Assembly (NCBI GenBank): GCA_026552835.1
Contig: JAPMTY010000062.1
Span: 1 to 7,325 of the forward strand
DNA: 7,325 bases
Source of the DNA: Candidatus Methanoperedens sp.
Lineage (GTDB): Archaea > Halobacteriota > Methanosarcinia > Methanosarcinales > Methanoperedenaceae
Direction: 5' to 3'
The translations under genes were made by a program, and so were the position numbers. Shown here one piece after another: positions 1 to 6,389 of this stretch; positions within the stretch are counted from its first letter, which is position 1, and each line of letters opens with the position of its first letter. The notes below the pieces were generated by a model that was not told the origin of the DNA, did not search any database, and worked only from the letters and a program-made list of their open reading frames with translations.

Positions 1-501
1 GTGTTATCCGGCTTTGAGGTCGAGGAACGCTCCCGCCTATCAATCGCAGTAAATGACGAAAACCTGCCTCCTGCTACCAATGAAATGGTGATTATCACTG
101 CAAGCCCTGCCAAGATGCTTGCGTATCGGATATTCGTGGATGAAAGCCCGCTTGAAGAACTGAGAGCTGATGGCGTTGTTTTTGCCACATCAACAGGTTC
201 GACTGCATACGCCATGAGTGCAGGCGGTCCGATAGTTGACCCGAGGGTGGACGGGACTGTAATCGTGCCTCTCGCGCCTTTTAAATTATCATCAAGACCA
301 TGGGTTGTCCCGGCACAAAGCGAGATAAGGGTGGAATTAACTATACCGAAAAAAGAGGCAGTTCTCGTAATAGACGGGCAGTATACAAGGAAGATAAAAG
401 AGGATGATACCATCCTTATCACGAAGGCTGATAGACCCGCGAGGTTTGTGAAGACAAGAGAAGGCGGATTTTATGAAAAGGTCAGGAGCAAGCTGGCTTG
501 A
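1..501 (+). CDS. nadK: NAD kinase, C-terminal part (cut by left window edge)
   Basis: ATP- (or polyphosphate-) dependent NAD kinase, a cytoplasmic enzyme that phosphorylates NAD to NADP. The visible 166 residues carry the family's C-terminal half: an Asn-Glu pair in ATNEMVI (residues 25-31), the GSTAY segment (66-70) followed by AGGP (74-77), the LAPFKLSSRP stretch (91-100), and DGQ (125-127) near the C-terminal beta domain. Archaeal NAD kinases are about 270-280 residues, so roughly 100 N-terminal residues, including the GGDG nucleotide-binding motif, lie outside the window. The GTG at base 1 is in frame but is probably an internal Val codon, because the protein would otherwise lack its catalytic half. 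The bacterial-type His of the 'PHxLSxRP' segment is Phe here, which I believe occurs in other euryarchaea. The gene converges on the aIF2 beta gene with 32 bases between stop codons. Confidence 0.93.
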   Translation: MLSGFEVEERSRLSIAVNDENLPPATNEMVIITASPAKMLAYRIFVDESPLEELRADGVVFATSTGSTAYAMSAGGPIVDPRVDGTVIVPLAPFKLSSRPWVVPAQSEIRVELTIPKKEAVLVIDGQYTRKIKEDDTILITKADRPARFVKTREGGFYEKVRSKLA

Positions 502-533
502 TGTTCGTGAATTAGATAAAATAGAGAAAAATT
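502..533 (-). terminator. T-rich gap after the aIF2 beta gene, possible U-tract terminator
   Basis: Read on the minus strand, the bases just past the aIF2 beta stop are TTTTTCTCTATTTTATC, a pyrimidine-rich, T-rich run of the kind that ends archaeal transcripts without a hairpin. No stem-loop is obvious. It is suggestive only. Confidence 0.35.
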
Positions 534-1145
534 TTAAGACACTTTCTCGGCAAAAGCCAGGGTACCTGTAATCTTCTTGATTTTTATTTTTACAGTGTCT
601 CCTTTTACTGTATTGGGCACATAAATCGTATATTTATCTTTTTTAGCGATGCCGTCGCCTTTACTTCCCACTGCATCGATCTTGACATCGTAAGTTTCGC
701 CTTCGGTCAGCGCTTCTTCTTTTGCTATTGTCGTTGCCCGCCGTTTCGTTACCGGCCTGTGCGCCCCGCATGCATCGCAGCGCAGGGTCAGGATTCTCTC
801 GCTTTTCATCAGATGCGTGTCCGGGCGTCCGCATTCCGAGCATGTCACATATTCCTTGACATATGCATTAATGAGTTCTGTAACTATTCCCGATGTGAGT
901 TTCCTCTGGAATATCGCCCTTGAACCATCTATTTTACCAGCCGTTCCAAGTTCCCTCAAAAGGAATTTGAATAAATGCTCCTGCTCACGGTTCAGTTTGT
1001 CGGCTATGGCTGCAAAATTTTCAAGTACTGTTGTCTTTCCTTCGGTGAGCAGCTTGGGCTCAGGGACGACAAACCGTTCCCCCGAACCTTTTATCTCAGG
1101 CAGTTGTTTTAATGCCCTGTCAAGGTTTGCAAGATAATCATTCAA
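534..1145 (-). CDS. aif2b: Translation initiation factor aIF2 subunit beta with C-terminal TRAM domain
   Basis: Beta subunit of the heterotrimeric factor aIF2, which brings Met-tRNAi to the small ribosomal subunit. The 203-residue protein has an N-terminal helix that contacts the gamma subunit (about 1-20), the central aIF2beta/eIF5 alpha-beta domain (about 25-98), and a four-Cys zinc ribbon with C102/C105 and C123/C126. A TRAM domain follows (about 146-201), marked by the GDGIAKKDKYTIYVPNTVKGD stretch, which probably adds RNA binding. Plain archaeal aIF2 beta is about 135-145 residues, so TRAM explains the extra length; this fused form is known from Methanosarcinales and haloarchaea. The start is TTG (1145-1143), chosen because GAGGT lies 8 bases upstream and no other start codon occurs before the upstream in-frame TGA. 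It follows rpl10e by 38 bases on the same strand, so co-transcription of two translation genes is likely. Confidence 0.95.
   Translation of the reverse strand: MNDYLANLDRALKQLPEIKGSGERFVVPEPKLLTEGKTTVLENFAAIADKLNREQEHLFKFLLRELGTAGKIDGSRAIFQRKLTSGIVTELINAYVKEYVTCSECGRPDTHLMKSERILTLRCDACGAHRPVTKRRATTIAKEEALTEGETYDVKIDAVGSKGDGIAKKDKYTIYVPNTVKGDTVKIKIKKITGTLAFAEKVS
581..591 (+). terminator. T-tract that could end the NAD kinase transcript
   Basis: The plus strand reads TTTTTATTTTT about 80 bases past the NAD kinase stop, inside the 3' end of the converging aIF2 beta gene. The 32-base intergenic gap itself has no plus-strand T-run, so this is the first candidate U-tract terminator for nadK. It may equally be just Lys/Ile codons of the opposite gene, which encodes VKIKIKK here. 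Confidence 0.25.
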
Positions 1146-1153
1146 AAAGTGAT

Positions 1154-1158
1154 ACCTC
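1154..1158 (-). promoter_or_regulatory. Shine-Dalgarno site fixing the TTG start of aIF2 beta
   Basis: Minus-strand GAGGT, complementary to the archaeal 16S rRNA 3' end, sits 8 bases before the TTG codon. It supports this rare start codon. Confidence 0.7.
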
Positions 1159-1184
1159 GCTACCTGTCGTTTGATGATTCATGG

Positions 1185-1706
1185 TTAAGTTGTAATTAAT
1201 TCCTGGCCTTTTTCTACGACCAGGCTGATGGGAGTTGGCAATTTATATCCTGCTGAAACGAGTGATTTTTTTGCCTGTTTGAAACCTGCCGGGCTTATAT
1301 ATACCGTCATTATTTTCTGGCCTGCCCTTACCCTGGCAGCCGTACCAACAGGTTTCCCGAATGCCAGGCGCATTCCCTGTGAAACACGGTCGGCGCCCGC
1401 ACCTGTTGCCTGTTTGTTCTCCCTTAAGACTTCATGCGGGTGGACCCTGATTTTTAAATGATAATTGGGCTGCCCTAGAACCTCAAGTAAAATCCTGTTC
1501 GCTGCGATACGGGCTGATTCGAGAGCGCTGTGCCGTATATTGCATGCTTCTTTTGCTACGAGGGACATGTGCACCGGGAAATCATCTTTCAGGTTTCCCA
1601 TGTCATAAGTTACTATTTTGCTTCCCGGAACGCCGCCCATGTATTCGCGCCTTGTAAATGAGCGCTGGGTGATTTTAGTGTACATTCTTCCTGGTTTTCT
1701 TGCCAT
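1185..1706 (-). CDS. rpl10e: Large-subunit ribosomal protein L10e (uL16 family)
   Basis: Component of the archaeal 50S subunit, counterpart of bacterial L16 and eukaryotic uL16, located near the A-site tRNA and the central protuberance. All 173 residues are present, the usual length for archaeal L10e. The N-terminus ([10 protein letters not shown]) is typical, and the family signature is plain: [15 protein letters not shown] at 105-119, with invariant-type ADR, GMR and FGKP. Helix-forming [15 protein letters not shown] (61-75) and [16 protein letters not shown] (83-98) also match the family. The ATG start has a strong GGAGG Shine-Dalgarno 9 bases upstream. It is the first gene of a probable operon with the aIF2 beta gene downstream and is divergent from gatE. 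Confidence 0.97.
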   Translation of the reverse strand: MARKPGRMYTKITQRSFTRREYMGGVPGSKIVTYDMGNLKDDFPVHMSLVAKEACNIRHSALESARIAANRILLEVLGQPNYHLKIRVHPHEVLRENKQATGAGADRVSQGMRLAFGKPVGTAARVRAGQKIMTVYISPAGFKQAKKSLVSAGYKLPTPISLVVEKGQELITT

Positions 1707-1715
1707 TTGAGTAAT

Positions 1716-1720
1716 CCTCC
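1716..1720 (-). promoter_or_regulatory. Strong Shine-Dalgarno site of rpl10e
   Basis: Minus-strand GGAGG lies 9 bases before the rpl10e ATG, a near-full match to the archaeal anti-Shine-Dalgarno. It agrees with a leadered, well translated ribosomal protein mRNA. Confidence 0.75.
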
Positions 1721-1780
1721 GATAATTGGAATGTGAGTATTAAAAATATATCACACGATTGAGTTCCAGATGACTTTGAG

Positions 1781-1797
1781 GTTTATAAACTTTATTG
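1781..1797 (-). promoter_or_regulatory. Candidate BRE/TATA promoter for rpl10e
   Basis: On the minus strand this reads CAATAAAGTTTATAAAC: an A-rich BRE-like stretch directly before a TATA box (TTTATAAA). Initiation about 25 bases downstream would fall near 1760, giving a leader of about 50 bases. The core GTTTATAAAC (1781-1790) is a perfect palindrome and could be read by TBP in either direction, but the A-rich BRE-like side favours rpl10e. A second minus-strand AT-rich candidate, ATATATTTTTAATA at about 1740-1753, would start transcription just before the Shine-Dalgarno and cannot be ruled out. Confidence 0.5.
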
Positions 1798-1862
1798 AAA
1801 TGGCTATCTCAAAAATTCCGGCGAAACATTTTCAGGATACTACAGGCTGCTTATAACAATTC

Positions 1863-1870
1863 TTTTATAG
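1863..1870 (+). promoter_or_regulatory. Candidate TATA box for gatE, placed for a leaderless mRNA
   Basis: TTTTATAG is centred about 27 bases before the ATG at 1894, with A-rich AACAAT just upstream as a possible BRE. In archaea the TATA box centre lies about 26-27 bases before the transcription start, so transcription would begin at or next to the ATG. This fits the lack of a good Shine-Dalgarno before gatE (only AGGAT, 13 bases away). An alternative TTATAA at 1851-1856 would give a leader of about 15 bases. Confidence 0.5.
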
Positions 1871-1893
1871 ATTGCAGGATATCAAAGAAGCCG

Positions 1894-3777
1894 ATGAGTC
1901 ACGACTACAGGGCGCTCGGGTTAAAAGCCGGGCTTGAAATCCACCAGCAGCTTGACACAAAAGAAAAACTCTTCTGCGGCTGTCCCACCCTTCTTCGTGA
2001 TACCAAAGAATCCAATTTTGAATTCATGAGATACCTCCGCCCTACACAAAGCGAGATGGGAGTGGTTGATAAAGCTGCACTTGAGGAAATAAAAATCATA
2101 AAGCGATTCATCTACAAGGCTTATGATACGACCTGCCTTGTCGAGAACGATGAAGAGCCGCCGCGTGAATTGAACCGGGAAGCGGTGGATTTTGCTCTAT
2201 TGATTGCACGCATGCTGAACATGAATATCGTTGATGAACTCTACACCATGCGGAAAATAGTGATTGACGGCTCAAATACTTCAGGTTTCCAGAGAACAGG
2301 GCTTGTAGCTACTGGCGGTTACCTTGATTCAAAAACTGGCCGCGTGGGAGTGGATGTGCTCTGCCTTGAGGAAGAGGCAGCGCAGAAAGTGGAAGATAAA
2401 GGCGATTCGGTGATTTATTCTCTTGACAGGCTCGGGATTCCGCTTGTCGAGATTGGGACTGCACCCGACATCGTGTCGCCCGCGCATGCACGAGAAGTTG
2501 CTGAACAAATCGGTATGATACTGCGCTCAACCGGCAGGGTAAAGCGCGGACTTGGAACTATCAGGCAGGATGTCAACGTTTCGATTGCAGAAGGGGCAAG
2601 AGTCGAGATAAAAGGAGTGCAGGAACTGTCCCTGATAGAAACCATTGTGGAGCAGGAAGTAGCAAGACAGGAAGCCTTGATAGGAATTAAAAAGCAGCTT
2701 AATAAATTAAATGCATCTGTTTCTGATAAAATCGTGGATGTAACAGCTATTTTTGCAAATACCACTTCCAAAGTAATATTAAAGGCGTTAAAAAGTGGAG
2801 TTGTTTATGCAGTGAACCTGCCTGGATTCGCGGGCTTTGTGGGAAAAGAAATTCAGCCCGGGAGGCGCCTGGGGACAGAGTTTTCCGACCGCGCCAAAAA
2901 ATCAGGGGTTGGAGGCATATTCCATACGGACGAATTGCCGAATTATGGCATCATACAGGACGAGATCGATGCGCTCCGGAAAGCAGTGGGCGCGCAGGAT
3001 AAGGACTGTGTGGTCATGGTTGCGGATACTAAAGAGAAAGCGCAGGGCGCGATGGAAGCAGTTATTATCAGGGCAAAAGAGGCGCTCAGGATAGTGCCTG
3101 AGGAAACAAGACGGGCGCTTCCTGACGGGAATTCGGCTTACATGAGACCGCTCCCGGGTGCAGCGCGTATGTACCCTGAGACCGATGTTCCGCCCGTATT
3201 GATTACTGAAGATAGAATCAATAATATCAAATTACCCGAACTTATCGGCGAGCGCAAGGAGAGGTATATGCGAAAATTTGCCCTGAATGAAGAACTCGCA
3301 AACCAGATTGCAAAATCAGGAAACTTTGTGCTTTTTGATAGGATTATGCAGCAAATACCGCAAGCCACTGCAACTGTAGTCGTGCGAACCCTTGAAACCG
3401 TTTTAAATGAACTTGAAAAGGAAGGGATACTGGTAACTAAAATTACTGAAGAACATCTATTGCAGTTTTTCAAACTCCAGTCCGAAGGAAAGATACCAAA
3501 TGAAGCTATAGGCAATGTACTGAAAACGATTGCCAGTAAACCTGAATTGACAGTTGAGAATGCAGTTCAATCTCTTGGTATAGGCGGCGTGGGTACAGGC
3601 GAACTGGAAATTGCCATAGATAAGCTGATTGAATCCAAAATGGATTTTATCAAAGAAAAAGGATTGAATTCCGCAGGTCCGTTGATGGGCGTGATTATGA
3701 AGGATTTCAGGGGCAAGGTCAGCGGCGAAGAAGTGAGCAGGATACTGAAAGAAAAAATATCAAAGAAAATAGGATAA
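1894..3777 (+). CDS. gatE: Glutamyl-tRNA(Gln) amidotransferase subunit E
   Basis: GatE works with GatD in the archaea-specific GatDE amidotransferase. GatE holds the kinase/transamidase site that activates Glu-tRNA(Gln) and converts it to Gln-tRNA(Gln), using ammonia released by GatD. From Met at 1894 the protein is 627 residues, matching the family (about 620-635). It shows the GatB/E N-terminal start GLEIHQQL (13-20) with FCGCP, the GTIRQDVNVSI signature (221-231), a GAD insertion domain (about 280-405) which is the GatE hallmark absent from GatB, RPLPGAARMYPETDVPP (418-434), and a C-terminal YqeY-like tRNA-binding tail (about 465-625) ending GPLMGVIMKDFRG. The frame is open upstream to a TTG at 1795, but those 33 extra codons precede the conserved start and are not family-like. 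gatD is not adjacent; the gene appears monocistronic between divergent rpl10e and convergent aglB. Confidence 0.96.
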   Translation: MSHDYRALGLKAGLEIHQQLDTKEKLFCGCPTLLRDTKESNFEFMRYLRPTQSEMGVVDKAALEEIKIIKRFIYKAYDTTCLVENDEEPPRELNREAVDFALLIARMLNMNIVDELYTMRKIVIDGSNTSGFQRTGLVATGGYLDSKTGRVGVDVLCLEEEAAQKVEDKGDSVIYSLDRLGIPLVEIGTAPDIVSPAHAREVAEQIGMILRSTGRVKRGLGTIRQDVNVSIAEGARVEIKGVQELSLIETIVEQEVARQEALIGIKKQLNKLNASVSDKIVDVTAIFANTTSKVILKALKSGVVYAVNLPGFAGFVGKEIQPGRRLGTEFSDRAKKSGVGGIFHTDELPNYGIIQDEIDALRKAVGAQDKDCVVMVADTKEKAQGAMEAVIIRAKEALRIVPEETRRALPDGNSAYMRPLPGAARMYPETDVPPVLITEDRINNIKLPELIGERKERYMRKFALNEELANQIAKSGNFVLFDRIMQQIPQATATVVVRTLETVLNELEKEGILVTKITEEHLLQFFKLQSEGKIPNEAIGNVLKTIASKPELTVENAVQSLGIGGVGTGELEIAIDKLIESKMDFIKEKGLNSAGPLMGVIMKDFRGKVSGEEVSRILKEKISKKIG

Positions 3778-3820
3778 TCAAAAAATTTGCTGTTTTTCCA
3801 ATTTCTTTAAAAAATTTAAA
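3778..3820. terminator. Bidirectional T-tract terminator region between gatE and aglB
   Basis: The 43-base gap between convergent stop codons is strongly AT-rich. Plus-strand T-runs (TTTGCTGTTTTTCC, then TTTCTTT) follow gatE, and minus-strand T-runs (TTTTTTAAAG and TTTTTTGA) follow aglB. No clear hairpin is seen, which is usual for archaeal U-tract termination. Confidence 0.55.
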
Positions 3821-6388
3821 TTAAACAAAATCGAGGGTTAAGGCATTGCCATCAAGAACATCTTTTTCGCTTACATCGATTTGCTTTGAAACATTGCCCA
3901 CATTCACTGTATAAGGACCTGTCGGTTTTGTATCAAACTGCGTCTCTCCGGGGATTGGGCCGAGCGTCGAATATGGAACCGTAAAGGCATAGGTTCCGTT
4001 CGAGGAAGTCGCCTGCGAATATGATACGGTTCTTCCGATATTTGTTTTGATGGTATTGGTCAGCGTGACTGTGCCATTTGGAGTTGAATGCCCTGTGATT
4101 TTTGCGCCTTTTACATATTCGAAAACCTTAACAAGCCCTGAGTTCTCTACTGGAATATGCCCTCCGTATAAGGTATTATAGATATATTTAATCTGCTGTT
4201 CCATATATCCTCCTTCTGTATTTGGATTTGGAGGAGACTCGTGCACTAATCTATAGTACTTTAAGCTATTACCGTCAAAAATATGGAGCTTTGCCTCCAT
4301 AGTATCATAATACTTCGAGGAAGGTACAACCTGAGGTCCCTGGCTCGTCTGAACCTGCACGCGATATCCATAGTCTTCATTCCAGATTCCAAATACATCC
4401 ATTATGCCATATGCCATGTAACCATCGCTCACAATATAGCGTGCTCCGGGTTTTCCGTTGATTCCTAAAGCATTAAGTACCCCATTCGCTTCGTCCTCGC
4501 TCTTTGCTGTCAAAAAGGAAGAAGCTCCGGGTGCATGCGATGACCCGCCGCCAATGCCTGCCTGGAACGGGTTTGCATTGGGTATCCTGTGCGCCCAGTA
4601 TGTGATTATGTGACCGTAATCCCACCAGCTCATCACACCGTATGCAGTTTCAGGATAGGGATACGGGCCTGAGCTATTTTTGGGCATTTGATAAACAGCA
4701 AGGTAATCCAGCCCCGGGTCGGGCGTGTTATAGCGCATCCAGTTAAGGGCATTGAGCCACTCATCGAATCCTCCGCCTGAGGGCGCACCGCCTCCCCATC
4801 CGCCCCCTCCCCATGTAGATTCTTTTGTATAGGTTTCAGAAAAGGCAGGGTATGCGAAGAATAACAAAATCATCACTACCACAACCGGGGAAAGCACATG
4901 GCTAAATCCAATATCCTTTTTATTGATCTGCCAATTCCATCCACCAAATCTTATTATTGTTTCGGAAAGGGCTGCACCCAAATAACCAACCATAAGGGCT
5001 ACATTCCCCGCTAAATAATAAGCCCACCTGTTCTCGCCGTCTATTGCAAAAAGCATCACGATGCTCCATATCAGGAAAAGCATATGCTCAGGTCTTTGTT
5101 CTCTTATGATCCTGTAACAAATAACAAGCAGTACAATTATCATGAATCCAAGAACTGCTGTGTCATTTTGCAATAGGCCGGTTACCGGGAAATTACTCCA
5201 TAGCATGCCAGGTCTGTCAAAAATTGAGGTGGCTTCGGCTATAGTACCTGCGCCGCCTGTGTGATTCCCAAATATGCTGCCTATAGTACTGAATATGGTA
5301 TTATACAAGCTTGGTATGATTATATTCATAAGAAGCAAGCTCAGCGCAAAGAAGCCACCAAGCGCAAGAGGGTAATAATAGGATTTGTATCCCCTTTTCT
5401 TCAACTCTTTCGATATCAATGTTAAAACTATTGGTAACCCCATTCCAGCAAGGGCAACTGAAACATGGAACCAGGAATAATTATTTGTGGCAAAACCGTA
5501 TCCGGGATTGACATAGGGCAGCACAAATATTAAATCAACTAAAAACATGGGCACTGCTGCGATGGCAAGATAATCGGTTGACTTGCCCAGCATATCATCT
5601 ATTATATATTGAATGAGAATAAATATAGCAATAATCATGCCAAAAAAAGGAGCCCCGGGCCAGGAAAGCTGGTAAGCTGAAAGCATAAGACCGGCAAATA
5701 TCGAATACAGCACTGTTTTTTCTTTTAAGCGCATGTCGGAAAATATTATATCTTTTTCCCTGCCAGTCTTTAATGCAAGAATGAAAAATACAATGGTTGC
5801 CGTGCTGAAAAGCACCTCAGCGACGTGATTGTCGGTGAATCCCAGCGTAGAACGGGAGAAGAACTGCCCGGGCAGTACAGTGATCATAAATGCTGCTAAA
5901 AGACCCGCACTCCTGTTGAGTATGTGCTTTCCGATAAAATATACAGGGAATACAAGAAGGGCGCCTAAAATAGAAGGGAAGAAAGCGCCTATGGTATTAA
6001 CAGTCTGCATATTGTAGCTACCCATACCTGCAACAAGCGAGGGGAAAGCAATTAACTGCGAAAAGAGAGGACCCCAATATATTCTACTGCCGTATGGATA
6101 TACCGTAAACGCATCGTAGACAAGCTGATGGGGAAAATTGTATAATGTATTTTCTACAAGACGCATGTGGAATACGGCATCATCAGAAGCAAAGGCAACG
6201 ACGCCATTTCTGAAAACAGTATCATAGGGAACCACAGTTCTCAGATAAAGAGACAGGGCAAATATAGCTATAAGAATAAAACCAAAAATATATCCAAAAT
6301 AAGATGGGATTTTTAACTCGCTTTTTGCCACTTCATTAGTTTTAATACCGGATTTTTTTCCATCGTGTCTTTTTTTATTCTTGGCCAT
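3821..6388 (-). CDS. aglB: AglB/STT3 dolichyl-phosphooligosaccharide-protein glycotransferase
   Basis: Single-subunit oligosaccharyltransferase that moves a glycan from a dolichyl (mono- or pyro-) phosphate carrier to Asn in N-X-S/T on the outer face of the membrane. The 855 residues begin with a Lys-rich cytoplasmic tail (1-26) and about 13 hydrophobic segments (first about 31-50, last about 497-515). Catalytic features are in order: metal-binding Asp70 in SDDAVFHMR, TDNHVAE (D186, H188, E191), and TIAE (382-385) in the fifth outer loop. The soluble domain has WWDYG (588-592), which reads the sequon Ser/Thr, and a DxxMxxxI motif (D655, M658, I662), the 'DM' variant of the DK motif. The C-terminus (about 755-855) is a beta-rich carboxypeptidase-regulatory-like domain. 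A Gly-rich segment (526-540) opens the soluble part. The ATG lies one base after the upstream glycosyltransferase stop, with AGGT 5 bases ahead inside that gene. Confidence 0.96.
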   Translation of the reverse strand: MAKNKKRHDGKKSGIKTNEVAKSELKIPSYFGYIFGFILIAIFALSLYLRTVVPYDTVFRNGVVAFASDDAVFHMRLVENTLYNFPHQLVYDAFTVYPYGSRIYWGPLFSQLIAFPSLVAGMGSYNMQTVNTIGAFFPSILGALLVFPVYFIGKHILNRSAGLLAAFMITVLPGQFFSRSTLGFTDNHVAEVLFSTATIVFFILALKTGREKDIIFSDMRLKEKTVLYSIFAGLMLSAYQLSWPGAPFFGMIIAIFILIQYIIDDMLGKSTDYLAIAAVPMFLVDLIFVLPYVNPGYGFATNNYSWFHVSVALAGMGLPIVLTLISKELKKRGYKSYYYPLALGGFFALSLLLMNIIIPSLYNTIFSTIGSIFGNHTGGAGTIAEATSIFDRPGMLWSNFPVTGLLQNDTAVLGFMIIVLLVICYRIIREQRPEHMLFLIWSIVMLFAIDGENRWAYYLAGNVALMVGYLGAALSETIIRFGGWNWQINKKDIGFSHVLSPVVVVMILLFFAYPAFSETYTKESTWGGGGWGGGAPSGGGFDEWLNALNWMRYNTPDPGLDYLAVYQMPKNSSGPYPYPETAYGVMSWWDYGHIITYWAHRIPNANPFQAGIGGGSSHAPGASSFLTAKSEDEANGVLNALGINGKPGARYIVSDGYMAYGIMDVFGIWNEDYGYRVQVQTSQGPQVVPSSKYYDTMEAKLHIFDGNSLKYYRLVHESPPNPNTEGGYMEQQIKYIYNTLYGGHIPVENSGLVKVFEYVKGAKITGHSTPNGTVTLTNTIKTNIGRTVSYSQATSSNGTYAFTVPYSTLGPIPGETQFDTKPTGPYTVNVGNVSKQIDVSEKDVLDGNALTLDFV
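4769..4813 (-). repeat. Glycine-rich segment with in-frame short repeat in aglB
   Basis: Residues 526-540 of AglB are WGGGGWGGGAPSGGG, placed between the last membrane segment and the soluble catalytic domain. At DNA level the 9-mer ATGGGGAGG occurs twice, 15 bases (five codons) apart, so the unit looks like a small in-frame tandem duplication. It probably forms a flexible linker. Confidence 0.6.
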
Positions 6389-6389
6389 A

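Noticed and set aside
1..3. GTG at base 1 as the true start of the NAD kinase
   Set aside because: The protein would lack the GGDG half of the enzyme, and the residues right after it already match the family interior. The window edge cuts the gene.
817..1461. Plus-strand open frames opposite aIF2 beta and L10e
   Set aside because: They are antisense to conserved translation genes and resemble no known protein.
1795..1893. 33-residue N-terminal extension of GatE from TTG at 1795
   Set aside because: The extension is not family-like, the start is a rare TTG, the promoter-like elements lie within or next to it, and the protein from ATG 1894 already has normal GatE length.
1707..1893. Possible small RNA or tRNA in the divergent intergenic region
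   Set aside because: No cloverleaf, CCA end, kink-turn or strong hairpin is visible; promoter elements account for the AT-rich parts.
2309..3515. Several open frames of 73-125 codons overlapping gatE on either strand
   Set aside because: They lie wholly inside a well conserved gene, are low-complexity or Ser/Arg-rich, and have no recognisable motifs or initiation sites; they are shadows of gatE codon bias.
4769..4813. Glycine-rich tract as a sequencing or assembly error
   Set aside because: The frame continues correctly on both sides into conserved AglB sequence, so no frameshift or break is implied.
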